The translations under genes and the position numbers were made by a program. The notes below the pieces were generated by a model. It was not told where the DNA came from. It saw only the letters and a list, made by a program, of their open reading frames with translations, and did no database searches. From contig NZ_JPSL02000038.1 in NCBI RefSeq assembly GCF_000771745.2, positions 194,024 to 258,023 on the forward strand: a stretch of 64,000 nucleotides of DNA, given 5' to 3'. This document shows, one piece after another, positions 17,691 to 30,906 of the stretch. Numbering within the stretch: the stretch's first letter is position 1; each line of letters opens with the position of its first letter. This DNA is from Thermus filiformis (GTDB lineage Bacteria; Deinococcota; Deinococci; Deinococcales; Thermaceae).

Positions 17691-17711
17691 TAGACGGCCA
17701 CCGCCCCGGGG

Positions 17712-17747
17712 CTAGCCGGGCCGCCACCAGGAGCGGAGGACCTTCAT
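17712..17747 (-). CDS. trpL: trp operon leader peptide with tandem Trp codons
   Basis: Eleven-codon reading frame MKVLRSWWRPG ending in TAG at 17714-17712. The two adjacent TGG codons (17729-17724) are the sensor: a ribosome stalled there at low charged tRNA-Trp would free the downstream CCCCGGGG at 17711-17704 to pair with the terminator arm, so transcription continues into trpE. It is too short for ordinary gene finding, but position, tandem Trp codons and the attenuator make it convincing. Confidence 0.88.
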   Translation of the reverse strand: MKVLRSWWRPG

Positions 17748-17753
17748 GGCCTG

Positions 17754-17759
17754 AGTATA
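17754..17759 (-). promoter_or_regulatory. -10 box of the trp operon
   Basis: TATACT on the minus strand, exactly six bases before the leader ATG, so the leader peptide would be translated from a leaderless transcript end. No convincing -35 is seen. Confidence 0.7.
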
Positions 17760-17846
17760 CAACGGAAAAGCCCCGCCAGCCCCGGAAAGGGACCCCTGGC
17801 CCCACCCCGCATACCGCTTCCCGGAGAGAAGACCGCACGGCTCAAC

Positions 17847-17867
17847 CGGGGCCAGGATGGGGTGATA
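17847..17867 (-). repeat. Half palindromic module after P5C dehydrogenase gene
   Basis: Minus strand: the gene's TAA is followed by TATCACCCCATCCTGGCCCCGG, i.e. head and left core of an ATCC-type unit joined directly to the CCCCGG end; the right arm of the stem is lost. Confidence 0.6.
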
Positions 17868-19418
<1,551 letters not shown>

Positions 19419-19431
19419 CCTTCCACCTCCT

Positions 19432-20370
19432 CTAGCCGTTCTGGGCCAGGCCGCCCAGAAGGCTCCTCACCACGAGCCAAAGGTTCTCCGGACGCTCCGC
19501 GATGCGCCGGGAAAGGTAGGGGTACCAGAAGCGGCCGTAGGGCACGTAGGCCCGCACGGTGTACCCCTCCCGGGCGAGCCGCCTCTGCTCCTCGGGCCGG
19601 ACGCCGAAGAGGAGCTGGAACTCAAACCGGTCCTTGGGGATGCCCATGGCCTCCGTGTACCGCTTGGCCTCCCCGATGAGCCGGGGGTCGTGCGTGGCGA
19701 TGGCCACGTACACCCCCTCCCGGAGCATCCGCTTCATCAGGTGCAAAAACTCCGCGTCTATCAGCCGCTTGTCCTGGAAGGCCACCTCCTTGGGCTCCTT
19801 GTAAGCCCCCTTGACCAGGCGGACGTTGGGCCGGTAGGGAAGAATCCAGTCCAGGTCCTTCTCCGTCCGGTAGAGGTAGCTCTGCAGGACCAGGCCCAGG
19901 CCCGCAAACCCCTCCTTCCTGAGGGCCTCGTAGATCCGGAGGGTGGCCTCCACCCGGGGGGAGTCCTCCATGTCCATGCGGACGAAGACCCCGGCCGCCT
20001 CCGCCTCCCGCAGGATCCCCCGCATGAGCTCGAGGGCCAGCTCCTCGGAGAGGTCCAGGCCCAGCTGGGTGAGCTTGAGGGAGACATAGCGGGGCCAGGG
20101 CTTCTGGGCGAGGGCCCGCACCAGCTTTAGGATCTCTTCCTGGAAGGCGCGGGCCTCCTCCTCGGAGCGCACCATCTCCCCCAGGAGGTCTAAGATGGCG
20201 TGGACCCCCTCCTTTTCCAGGGCCTCGGCGGCCTTTAGGGCCTCCTCGAGGGTCTCCCCCGCCACATAGCGCCGGTAGAGGCCCCTTCCCCGCCTCAGGA
20301 TCAGCCCCTTTACCCAGGGGTGCTCCGCCACCTGCAAAACCAAGGACCGGTACGCCAGAGTCAGGTCCAT
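19432..20370 (-). CDS. Proline dehydrogenase (monofunctional PRODH)
   Basis: FAD-dependent oxidation of proline to pyrroline-5-carboxylate; the electrons go to quinone. The barrel motifs are present: [51 protein letters not shown] and the C-terminal [22 protein letters not shown] substrate-binding helix with the paired arginines. 312 residues from ATG 20370, which follows AAGGAG by five bases; GTG 20376 overlapping the gntR stop is the alternative. First enzyme of the proline operon. Confidence 0.94.
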   Translation of the reverse strand: MDLTLAYRSLVLQVAEHPWVKGLILRRGRGLYRRYVAGETLEEALKAAEALEKEGVHAILDLLGEMVRSEEEARAFQEEILKLVRALAQKPWPRYVSLKLTQLGLDLSEELALELMRGILREAEAAGVFVRMDMEDSPRVEATLRIYEALRKEGFAGLGLVLQSYLYRTEKDLDWILPYRPNVRLVKGAYKEPKEVAFQDKRLIDAEFLHLMKRMLREGVYVAIATHDPRLIGEAKRYTEAMGIPKDRFEFQLLFGVRPEEQRRLAREGYTVRAYVPYGRFWYPYLSRRIAERPENLWLVVRSLLGGLAQNG

Positions 20371-20372
20371 GC

Positions 20373-21032
20373 TCACTCCTTTCCGCCCAGCCGCCTTCCC
20401 AAAAGCTCCCGGAAGTAGTCCAGGTGCGCCTCCACCGCCCTTCTGGCCCCCTCGGGGTCGCGCAGCCGGAGGGCCTCCAGGATGGCCCGGTGCTGCCTCC
20501 TAGTCTCGGGGTCCTGGGAGCGGGTGGGCTCGGCCGCCCGGATGAGGGCCAGGGTGGAGAGGAGGTCCTCGTAAAGCCGGAAGAGGGTCCGGTTCCCCGA
20601 GAGCCGCACCAGGGCCTTATGGAACTCCAGGTCCCGGCGCATCTGCTCCAGGTGGTCCTCCGGGGCGGCCTCGTCTATGGCCCGAAGCCGGGCCTCGAGG
20701 GCCTCGAGGGCCTCGGGGGTGGCCTTGAGGGCCGCCTCCCGGGCCGCCTCCCCCTCCAAAAGGGCCCGCACCCGGTAGACCTCCTCCACCTCCTCGGGGG
20801 TGAAGGTCCGCACCCGGGCCCCCTTGCCGGGCACGAGCTCCACCAGACCCTCCTCCGAAAGGCGCATCAGGGCCTCCCGCACGGGGGTGCGGGAGACGCC
20901 GAGCGTCTGGGCCAGAAGGGGCTCGGAAAGCCTTTCCCCGGGGGCGAAGCGCCCCGAGAGGAGGAGGTCCTTCAGGTGGCGGTAGACCGCCTCGCGCACC
21001 TGGTTGGGCCGGCGGAAGGCCACGGGCTGCAT
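20373..21032 (-). CDS. GntR family regulator (FCD/VanR type), likely regulator of proline catabolism
   Basis: Transcription factor of 219 residues. The N-terminal winged helix-turn-helix (about 8-75) shows [35 protein letters not shown], the GntR signature. The C-terminal all-helical FCD domain (80-210) carries the metal-ligand-type pattern [16 protein letters not shown] and the later [10 protein letters not shown] histidine. It is the first gene of the PRODH-P5CDH operon and its ATG lies inside a perfect TGTATACA-centred palindrome, so it very probably represses its own operon, with proline or a product as signal; the ligand is inferred. Confidence 0.9.
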   Translation of the reverse strand: MQPVAFRRPNQVREAVYRHLKDLLLSGRFAPGERLSEPLLAQTLGVSRTPVREALMRLSEEGLVELVPGKGARVRTFTPEEVEEVYRVRALLEGEAAREAALKATPEALEALEARLRAIDEAAPEDHLEQMRRDLEFHKALVRLSGNRTLFRLYEDLLSTLALIRAAEPTRSQDPETRRQHRAILEALRLRDPEGARRAVEAHLDYFRELLGRRLGGKE

Positions 21033-21046
21033 CCTGTATACAGGAT
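21031..21046 (-). promoter_or_regulatory. Operator palindrome overlapping the gntR start
   Basis: Perfect 16-base palindrome ATCCTGTATACAGGAT; centre TGTATACA is of the kind bound by GntR-family dimers. It overlaps a TATCCT -10 box (21047-21042) and the start codon ATG (21032-21030), ideal for autorepression of a near-leaderless message. Confidence 0.8.
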
Positions 21047-21121
21047 AACCGAGCGCCCGGGCCCCTGCAAGCCCGGACCCAGGCGGCGCCCCTCAACCCC
21101 GCCTTGGTGAAAGGAGCGGTC

Positions 21122-22012
21122 TCAGGTCCGGAGGAGGAGGCGCTTGAGCCCGCCCCCCATCCGCTTCCAAAGGGGGCCGAAGCGGGCCTCGTAGCTCCTG
21201 GCCGCCTCCTCTGGGGAGAGGTCCACCCCCAGCTCCTGGGCCAGGAAGTGGCGGTGGTCCATGACCCAGAGGTAGAGGTCGGCCTCGGTGCGGCCCGGGA
21301 AGTCCTTAAGAAGCCCTAGGCGGCGGATGGCCTCCACCGTGGGCCGGTAGAGGTTCTGGTACCAGTCCACCACCGCTTCCTCCCAGGGGATCTCCCGCCC
21401 CTCCTCCAGGCCCTTGAAGTAGCGCCGGGTGGCGATGTGATCCAGGAGGAGGTCGTAGCGGCCGAGGGCGGTAAAGCGGATCTCCTCGGCCCCGGGCTCG
21501 AGCGCCTTCAGACCGGTCTTCTCCAGGAAGTGGGCGTACTCCGCCTTGAGGATCAGGTCCTTGAGGGTGTCCCCCGGCTCCACGGGGACGGGCACGTCCA
21601 GGGCGATCACGTGGGCGTCCAGATACTTCTGCCCGGTGGCCTTGGCCAGGGCCACCCGGTGGTTCCCGTCCTTGACGAAGTAGGCCTCCCCCACCTGGTA
21701 AACCTCTATGGGGGGGAGCTCCACCCCCAAAAGCTGGAGGGCCCGGAGGCGCTTCCAGCGCTCCAGGGTGTGGGGGGTCTTGGGGAGGAAGCGGTGGTCA
21801 AAGTCCTCGTAGCGGTCCACCGAGCCCACCACCTTGTCCACCTCTATGGTCTTTAGGCCCAGGTCGTGCTCCCCCCGGGGGCGCAGGGCCAGGGCCTGGT
21901 GGAAGGGCAAAAGGACGTTGGGCTCCCCCTTGAGCCGGTGCAGGAGCTCGTGGAGAATGGCCCTCTGCTCCAGGCGCTCGGCCTCGGCTATCGCCTGCAG
22001 GTGCTCCCTCAC
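21122..22012 (-). CDS. ParB-like DUF4032-type protein
   Basis: Soluble protein of 296 residues, function unknown. About residues 45-125 resemble a ParB/sulfiredoxin-like fold: VDKVVGSVDRYEDFDHRFLPK, then LPPIEVYQVGEAYFVKDGNHRVALAKATGQ, with the GNHR motif typical of ParB-type CTPase/nuclease domains. The remainder is helical and matches the actinobacterial DUF4032 arrangement. I set the start at GTG 22012, downstream of GGAGGTGG and a TATCCT box at 22044-22039. An in-frame ATG at 22111 would overlap the kbl start, which makes it less likely. Confidence 0.65.
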   Translation of the reverse strand: MREHLQAIAEAERLEQRAILHELLHRLKGEPNVLLPFHQALALRPRGEHDLGLKTIEVDKVVGSVDRYEDFDHRFLPKTPHTLERWKRLRALQLLGVELPPIEVYQVGEAYFVKDGNHRVALAKATGQKYLDAHVIALDVPVPVEPGDTLKDLILKAEYAHFLEKTGLKALEPGAEEIRFTALGRYDLLLDHIATRRYFKGLEEGREIPWEEAVVDWYQNLYRPTVEAIRRLGLLKDFPGRTEADLYLWVMDHRHFLAQELGVDLSPEEAARSYEARFGPLWKRMGGGLKRLLLRT

Positions 22013-22097
22013 GGAAGCGCTACCACCTCCCCTCCCCCAGGATACCCCTTCCAGGTCAGGGGCGTGTAGGCCCTGGACAAGGGGGGCGGCCAGGGGG

Positions 22098-22103
22098 TTA
22101 GAT
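22098..22103 (+). promoter_or_regulatory. -10 box of kbl
   Basis: TTAGAT followed by six bases and ATG 22110; no ribosome site is present, so a leaderless mRNA is expected. Confidence 0.5.
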
Positions 22104-22109
22104 AGGGCC

Positions 22110-23297
22110 ATGAGCCTGTCCCTACGCGCGCGGGTGGAAAGCGAGCTGGAGCGGCTAAAGCGGGAGGGGTTGTATATCCGCCCCAGGGTCCTCGAGGCCC
22201 CCCAGGAGCCCATCACCCGGGTGGAGGGGAAGGAGGTGGTAAACCTCGCCTCCAACAACTACCTGGGCTTCGCCAACCACCCCTACCTCAAGGAGAAGGC
22301 CCGCCAGTACCTGGAAAGGTGGGGGGCGGGGAGCGGGGCGGTGCGCACCATCGCCGGCACCTTCACCTACCACGTGGAGCTGGAGGAAGCTCTCGCCCGC
22401 TTCAAAGGGACGGAGAGCGCCTTGGTCCTCCAGTCGGGCTTCACCGCCAACCAGGGGGTCCTGGGGGCCCTCCTCCAGGAGGGGGACCTGGTCTTCTCGG
22501 ACGAGCTCAACCACGCCAGCATCATCGACGGCCTCCGCCTCACCCGGGCCACCCGCCTGGTCTACCGCCACGCCGACGTGGAGCACCTGGAGGAGCTCCT
22601 CAAGACCCACGACACCGAGGGGCTGAAGCTCATCGTGACGGACGGGGTCTTCTCCATGGACGGGGACATCGCCCCCCTGGACAAAATCGTCCCCCTGGCC
22701 AAGCGGTACGGGGCGGTGGTCTACGTGGACGACGCCCACGGGAGCGGGGTCCTGGGCCAGATGGGCAAGGGCACCGTCCACCACTTCGGCTTCCACGAGG
22801 ACCCCGAGGTCATCCAGGTGGCCACCCTTTCCAAGGCCTGGGCGGTGGTGGGGGGGTACATGGCGGGGGCGGGGGAGCTCAAGGAGCTCCTCATCAACAA
22901 GGCCCGGCCCTTCCTCTTTTCCACCAGTCACCCCCCGGCGGTGGTGGGGGCGCTCCTGGGGGCCTTGGAGCTGATCCAGAAGGAGCCGGAGCGGGTGGAG
23001 AGGCTCTGGGAGAACACCCGCTACTTCAAGGCCGAGCTCGCCCGCCTGGGCTACGACACCCTGGGGAGCCAGACCCCCATCACCCCCGTCCTCTTCGGGG
23101 AAGCCCCCCTGGCCTTCGAAGCGAGCCGACTGCTCCTGGAGGAGGGGGTCTTCGCGGTGGGGATCGGCTTCCCCACCGTGCCCCGGGGCAAGGCCCGGAT
23201 CCGCAACATCGTCACCGCCGCCCACACCCGGGAGATGCTGGACAGGGCCCTCGAGGCCTACGCCAAGGTGGGCCGGCGGCTAGGGGTGATCCGGTGA
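22110..23297 (+). CDS. kbl: 2-Amino-3-ketobutyrate CoA ligase / 8-amino-7-oxononanoate synthase
   Basis: Alpha-oxoamine synthase, PLP-dependent. 395 residues, starting MSLSLRARVESELERLKREGLY, close to the Thermus enzyme reported to have both KBL and AONS activity. Seen: NLASNNYLGFANHP, the HVELEEALARFKG region, DELNHASIIDG, VDDAHGSGVLG (PLP-ring and Schiff-base region), and ATLSKAWAVVGGY with the PLP lysine. Either threonine breakdown or biotin synthesis is possible; no bio or tdh gene lies next to it, so the role is not settled by context. Confidence 0.92.
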   Translation: MSLSLRARVESELERLKREGLYIRPRVLEAPQEPITRVEGKEVVNLASNNYLGFANHPYLKEKARQYLERWGAGSGAVRTIAGTFTYHVELEEALARFKGTESALVLQSGFTANQGVLGALLQEGDLVFSDELNHASIIDGLRLTRATRLVYRHADVEHLEELLKTHDTEGLKLIVTDGVFSMDGDIAPLDKIVPLAKRYGAVVYVDDAHGSGVLGQMGKGTVHHFGFHEDPEVIQVATLSKAWAVVGGYMAGAGELKELLINKARPFLFSTSHPPAVVGALLGALELIQKEPERVERLWENTRYFKAELARLGYDTLGSQTPITPVLFGEAPLAFEASRLLLEEGVFAVGIGFPTVPRGKARIRNIVTAAHTREMLDRALEAYAKVGRRLGVIR

Positions 23298-23350
23298 GGC
23301 CGGGAAAGACGCCCAGCGCCGAAGGCCAAAAGCCCGCGCTCCACCCCTGA

Positions 23351-26972
<3,622 letters not shown>

Positions 26973-26982
26973 AGACGCTCCA

Positions 26983-29310
26983 ATGGGCTCTTTGTACTCC
27001 CTTCAGGAAGGGAGCCTCCTGCCCCCGGAGGTTCTCGAGGAGGCGGTGGCCCGGCTCCGTCAAGGCCGCCTCCTCCTCATCGCTCCCCCGGGGAGCGGGA
27101 AGAGCACCCTTCTGCCTTTGGCCCTCCTGCGGGCTTTTTCCGGGAAGATCCTCCTTTACGAGCCCCGGCGGCTCGCCGCCCGCATGGTGGCGACCAGGCT
27201 GGCGGAGAACCTGGGGGAGGAGCTGGGCCGGACGGTGGGCTACCAGGTGCGGCTCGAGGGGAAAAGGAGCGAGAAGACCCGGCTCCTGGTGGAGACGGAG
27301 GGGCTCCTCCTGCGCCGGCTCAGCGAGGACCCCGCCCTCACGGGGGTGGAGGTCGTGGTCCTGGACGAGGTGCACGAGCGGCACCTGGAGACGGACCTGG
27401 CCCTGGCCCTCCTCCTCAAGGCCCAGAGGACCCTCCGGCCCGACCTCAAGCTCCTCCTGATGAGCGCCACCCTGTCCGAGGGGGAGAAGGCCCGGTTCTC
27501 CGCCCTCCTGGAGGCCCCCGTCCTGGAGGTGGCGGGGGCGGCCCACCCGGTGCGGATCCACCACCTCGCGCGCCCCCCCCAGGGCCCCCTCGAGCCCCTG
27601 GCCGCCCGCTACGCCCGCGAGGCCTTCCTGAAGGGAGAGGGGAATGTGCTGGTCTTCCTGCCGGGGAAGGCGGAGATAGAGAGGACCCGGGCCCTCCTCT
27701 CTTCGGAAAGCAACCAGGACCTCCCCGTCTACCCCCTCCACGGGGGGCTCTCCCTGGCGGAGCAGGCGGCCCTGATGCGGCCCGGTCCCCGGCGGATCTA
27801 CCTAGCCACCAACGTGGCCGAAACCAGCCTGACCCTGCCGGAGGTGCGGGTGGTGGTGGACACCGGCCTGGAAAAGCGGCCCCGGTTTGACGCCCGGACG
27901 GGCCTGACCCGGCTGGTCCTGGCCCGCATCTCCTGGGAGTCGGCCCAGCAGAGGGCGGGCCGGGCGGGCCGGACGGGCCCCGGGGAGGTCTTCCGCCTCT
28001 ACCCGGAAGGCCCCCTGCCCCCCAGGCGGCCCGAGATCCTGGAGGCCGACCTCTCCCAGGCCCTCCTCCTGGCCCTGGCCCTGGGGGAGCGGCTGGAGGA
28101 CCTCCCCCTGCCGGACCCGCCCCCCAAAGGAGGGGTGGAGGCGGCCTGGCGGCTCCTCTCCCTCCTGGGCGCGGTGGAGGAAGGGCGCCTCACCCCCTTG
28201 GGCCTTCGCCTCCTCCGCCACCCCACCCACCCCCGGCTGGCGCGGCTGGTCCTCGAGGCGGAAGGGCGAAACGCCCTCTCTTTGGCGGCGGACCTTTTGG
28301 CCCTTTTGGAGGAGAAGGACCTCCTTCCCGAGCTGGGGCCGGACCTTCTGGGCCGTCTGGAGGCTTTGGCCCAGGACCGGTCCCGGTTTGGCCCTTGGGA
28401 AAGGGCCTCCGCCCTGTGGCGGAGGCGGTTTCGCGTCCCTCCCCTCCCCGCCCCCGAGCCCCAGGAGGCGGCCCGCCTCCTCCTCGCCGCCTACCCCGAC
28501 CGGGCGGCCCGGCGGGTGGGCCCCGGGGTCTTCCAGCTGGCCACGGGGAGCCGGATCCGGCTGGAGCTGGAGGCGGAGCACGCGGTCGTCCCCTTCGTGG
28601 AAGGAGGGTACGGCCATCTGGCCCTCCCCGTCCCCCGGGAGGCGCTTTTGGAGCGGGCGGAGCTCGAGGAGTGGGTGGGGTGGGAGAAGGGGCGGCTTCT
28701 GGGGGTTCTGCGCCAAAAGCTGGGGGCCTTGGTCCTGGAAGAGGCCCCCTTTGATGCCCCCCTCACCGAGCCCCTTCTGCGGGAGGCCTTGAAAAAGGGC
28801 CTTCCCTTGTCGGAGGAGGCCAGGGCCCTCCAGGCCCGGGTCCTCTCCTTAAGGGCCTGGAACGGGGACTGGCCCGACCTCTCGGAGGAGGCCCTCCTGG
28901 AGGACCTGTCCTGGCTCCTCCCCTACGCCCAGGGGGTGCGGAGCCTGGAGGACCTGGAGGCCCTCCCCTGGACGGAGATCCTGAAGGGGCTTCTAGGGCC
29001 CAGGTGGCCCGAGCTCGAGGCCCTCGCCCCCACCCATCTCCCCCTCCCCTCGGGGCGGAAGCGGCTTTTGTACAGCCCGGACGGGGCCCCGCCCGTCCTG
29101 CGCCTCCGCATCCAGGAGGCCTTCGGCCTGAAAAAGACCCCCACGGTGAACGGGGGCCGGGTGCGGGTCCAGGTCCATCTCCTCTCCCCCGCGGGCCGAC
29201 CGGTCCAGGTGACCCAGGACCTGGAAGGCTTCTGGGAAAGGACCTATCCCATCCTCCGCAAGGAGCTGAAGGGCCGCTACCCCAAGCACGCCTGGCCGGA
29301 GAAGCCTTGA
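26983..29310 (+). CDS. hrpB: ATP-dependent helicase HrpB
   Basis: DEAH-family (SF2) helicase of 775 residues. Motif I APPGSGKSTLLPLALL (about 35-50), motif II VVLDEVHERHLETDL (DEVH, about 126-140), motif III MSATL, motif V YLATNVAETSLTLPEV and motif VI QQRAGRAGRTGPG. The C-terminal HrpB-specific domain ends with the conserved LRIQEAFGLKKTPTVNGGRV and VQVTQDLEGFWERTYPILRKELKGRYPKH stretches, which separate HrpB from HrpA. Substrate unknown in bacteria. It starts 11 bases after gyrB. A fragment of an alcohol dehydrogenase begins at its stop codon. Confidence 0.94.
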   Translation: MGSLYSLQEGSLLPPEVLEEAVARLRQGRLLLIAPPGSGKSTLLPLALLRAFSGKILLYEPRRLAARMVATRLAENLGEELGRTVGYQVRLEGKRSEKTRLLVETEGLLLRRLSEDPALTGVEVVVLDEVHERHLETDLALALLLKAQRTLRPDLKLLLMSATLSEGEKARFSALLEAPVLEVAGAAHPVRIHHLARPPQGPLEPLAARYAREAFLKGEGNVLVFLPGKAEIERTRALLSSESNQDLPVYPLHGGLSLAEQAALMRPGPRRIYLATNVAETSLTLPEVRVVVDTGLEKRPRFDARTGLTRLVLARISWESAQQRAGRAGRTGPGEVFRLYPEGPLPPRRPEILEADLSQALLLALALGERLEDLPLPDPPPKGGVEAAWRLLSLLGAVEEGRLTPLGLRLLRHPTHPRLARLVLEAEGRNALSLAADLLALLEEKDLLPELGPDLLGRLEALAQDRSRFGPWERASALWRRRFRVPPLPAPEPQEAARLLLAAYPDRAARRVGPGVFQLATGSRIRLELEAEHAVVPFVEGGYGHLALPVPREALLERAELEEWVGWEKGRLLGVLRQKLGALVLEEAPFDAPLTEPLLREALKKGLPLSEEARALQARVLSLRAWNGDWPDLSEEALLEDLSWLLPYAQGVRSLEDLEALPWTEILKGLLGPRWPELEALAPTHLPLPSGRKRLLYSPDGAPPVLRLRIQEAFGLKKTPTVNGGRVRVQVHLLSPAGRPVQVTQDLEGFWERTYPILRKELKGRYPKHAWPEKP

Positions 29311-29615
29311 CCGGGGAGGGCGAGGCCCTGGCCTTCCGCCTGGCCGCCCCGGGGGGGACGGTCTCGAGCCTGGGGGTCCCCACGGCGGAGCGGTTCACCT
29401 ACCCTTGGCTTCCCGCCTTCAGCAAGGGCATCGCCTTCCGCTCCAGCCTGGCCAACGTCCCCCGCTGGATCCGGGAGGTCCTGGCCCTGCAGAAAAGCGG
29501 GCGGCTCCAGGGCCGGTTCGTCTTCAGCCACCGCCTGGGCCTGGAGGAGGCCCCCCTGGGCTACGCCCTCTTTGACCGGAAGGAGGCCACCAAGGTCGCC
29601 CTGCTCGTAGACTAA
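29307..29615 (+). pseudogene. 3' fragment of a zinc-type alcohol dehydrogenase
   Basis: The frame after the hrpB stop reads GEGEALAFRLAAPGGTVSSL, then GVPTAERFTYPWLPAFSKG and a last part ending FSHRLGLEEAPLGYALFDRKE, which is the C-terminal third of medium-chain Zn-dependent alcohol dehydrogenases. The Zn ligands and the Rossmann GxGxxG are missing because the first two thirds are deleted. A TTG at 29307 overlaps the hrpB TGA, so about 102 residues could still be translated, but as an enzyme it is dead. The reading frame is otherwise intact, suggesting a recent deletion or residual selection. Confidence 0.75.
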
Positions 29616-29620
29616 GGGGC

Positions 29621-30832
29621 ATGAGGACGAACCTCTCCGTGGAAGAAGCCCTGGCCCTGGTCCTGGCCGAGGCCCGCCCTTACGAGAAAACGGAGGAGCT
29701 GCCCCTGAGGGAGGCCCTCCACCGGGTCCTGGCGGAGGACCTATCCAGCCTGGTGGACCACCCGGACCAGGACGACACGGCGGTGGACGGGTACGCCTGC
29801 CGCCAGGAGGACACCCTCCTGGCCCGCCCCGAGGCGCCCGTGCGGCTAAGGGTGGTGGGGGAGTCTCCCGCGGGGAGGCCCTTCTTAGGCCAGGTAGGGC
29901 CCAAGGAGGCGGTGGCCGTCTACACCGGCGCCCCCATTCCTAAGGGGGCGGACGCGGTCATCCGGGTGGAGGATACCCGGCGGGAGGGGGAGGAGGTCCT
30001 CCTCCTGGCCCCGGCGAGCCCCAAGGACATCCGGCCCAAGGGGGACGACCTGAAAAGGGGCGAGGTCTACCTGAAAAGGGGCGACCTCCTCACCCCCGCC
30101 CGGCTGGGCCTGGCCGCGGCCATGGGCCATCCCCGGCTCCGGGTCTACCGGAGGCCCCGGGTGGGGATCCTCACCACCGGGGACGAGGTGGTGGAGCCTG
30201 GGGAGCCCCTGCCCTACGGGGGGGTGTACAACTCCAACGCCTACACCCTGATGGGCCTGGTGGCGGAGGCCGGGGGGGAGCCCGTCCTCCTGGGCAAGGC
30301 CCCGGACGACCGGGAGGCACTAAAGGAGCGGCTTAAGGCGGAGGAGCTGGACCTCCTCCTCACCTCCGGGGGCGTGTCCATGGGGGAGTACGACGTGGTC
30401 CGGAGGGTGCTCGAGGAGGAGGGGGAGGTGGTCTTCTGGAAGGTCCGCCAACAGCCCGGAGGCCCCCTCCTCCTGGCCCGCCACCGGGGGGTGCCGGTTT
30501 TGGGCCTCCCAGGAAACCCGGTCTCCAGCATGGTCACCTTCTTCCTCTACGGCAGGCCCTTCCTCTTCGCCCTTTTGGGCCGCACCGACCCCCCCTACAC
30601 CCGGCTCAGGGCCACCGCCCTCACCCCCTTCAAGGGGGCCAAGGGGAAGAAGGTCTTCCGGCGGGGCATCCTCTCCTTCCAGGAGGGACTGGTGGTGAGG
30701 ACCACCGGGAACCAGTCCAGCGGCGTCCTCCGCTCCATGGCGGTGGGGAACGCTTTGGTGGTGCTGCCCGAGGACCAGGACAAGGAGGCCGGGCAGGAGG
30801 TGGAGGTCATCCCCTTGACATTTGTGCTTTAA
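29621..30832 (+). CDS. moeA: Molybdopterin molybdenumtransferase MoeA
   Basis: Inserts molybdate into adenylylated molybdopterin. 403 residues. Domain order as in MoeA/gephyrin E: LSVEEALALVLAEARPY start, DDTAVDGYAC (about 51-60, Mg/adenylate), VAVYTGAPIPKGADAVIRVEDT, then the MogA-like domain with VGILTTGDEVVEPGEPLPYGGVYNSNAYTL and LTSGGVSMGEYDVV, and the VLGLPGNPVSSMVTF loop. AAGGGG lies four bases before ATG. The promoter of the downstream helicase gene sits in its last codons. Confidence 0.94.
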   Translation: MRTNLSVEEALALVLAEARPYEKTEELPLREALHRVLAEDLSSLVDHPDQDDTAVDGYACRQEDTLLARPEAPVRLRVVGESPAGRPFLGQVGPKEAVAVYTGAPIPKGADAVIRVEDTRREGEEVLLLAPASPKDIRPKGDDLKRGEVYLKRGDLLTPARLGLAAAMGHPRLRVYRRPRVGILTTGDEVVEPGEPLPYGGVYNSNAYTLMGLVAEAGGEPVLLGKAPDDREALKERLKAEELDLLLTSGGVSMGEYDVVRRVLEEEGEVVFWKVRQQPGGPLLLARHRGVPVLGLPGNPVSSMVTFFLYGRPFLFALLGRTDPPYTRLRATALTPFKGAKGKKVFRRGILSFQEGLVVRTTGNQSSGVLRSMAVGNALVVLPEDQDKEAGQEVEVIPLTFVL

Positions 30833-30843
30833 ATCCCTAGGAT
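30815..30843 (+). promoter_or_regulatory. Strong promoter of the Hera helicase gene, in the 3' end of moeA
   Basis: TTGACA (30815-30820), 17-base spacer, TAGGAT (30838-30843): the best sigma-A match in this half of the window. Predicted transcript start near 30850, leaving a leader of about 57 bases before ATG 30907. Confidence 0.8.
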
Positions 30844-30906
30844 AGTAAGGTTTACGGGCAAGCCTTGTGTCCCAGTACGGGCGAGGGGAGCCCGGAAAGG
30901 ACGAGA

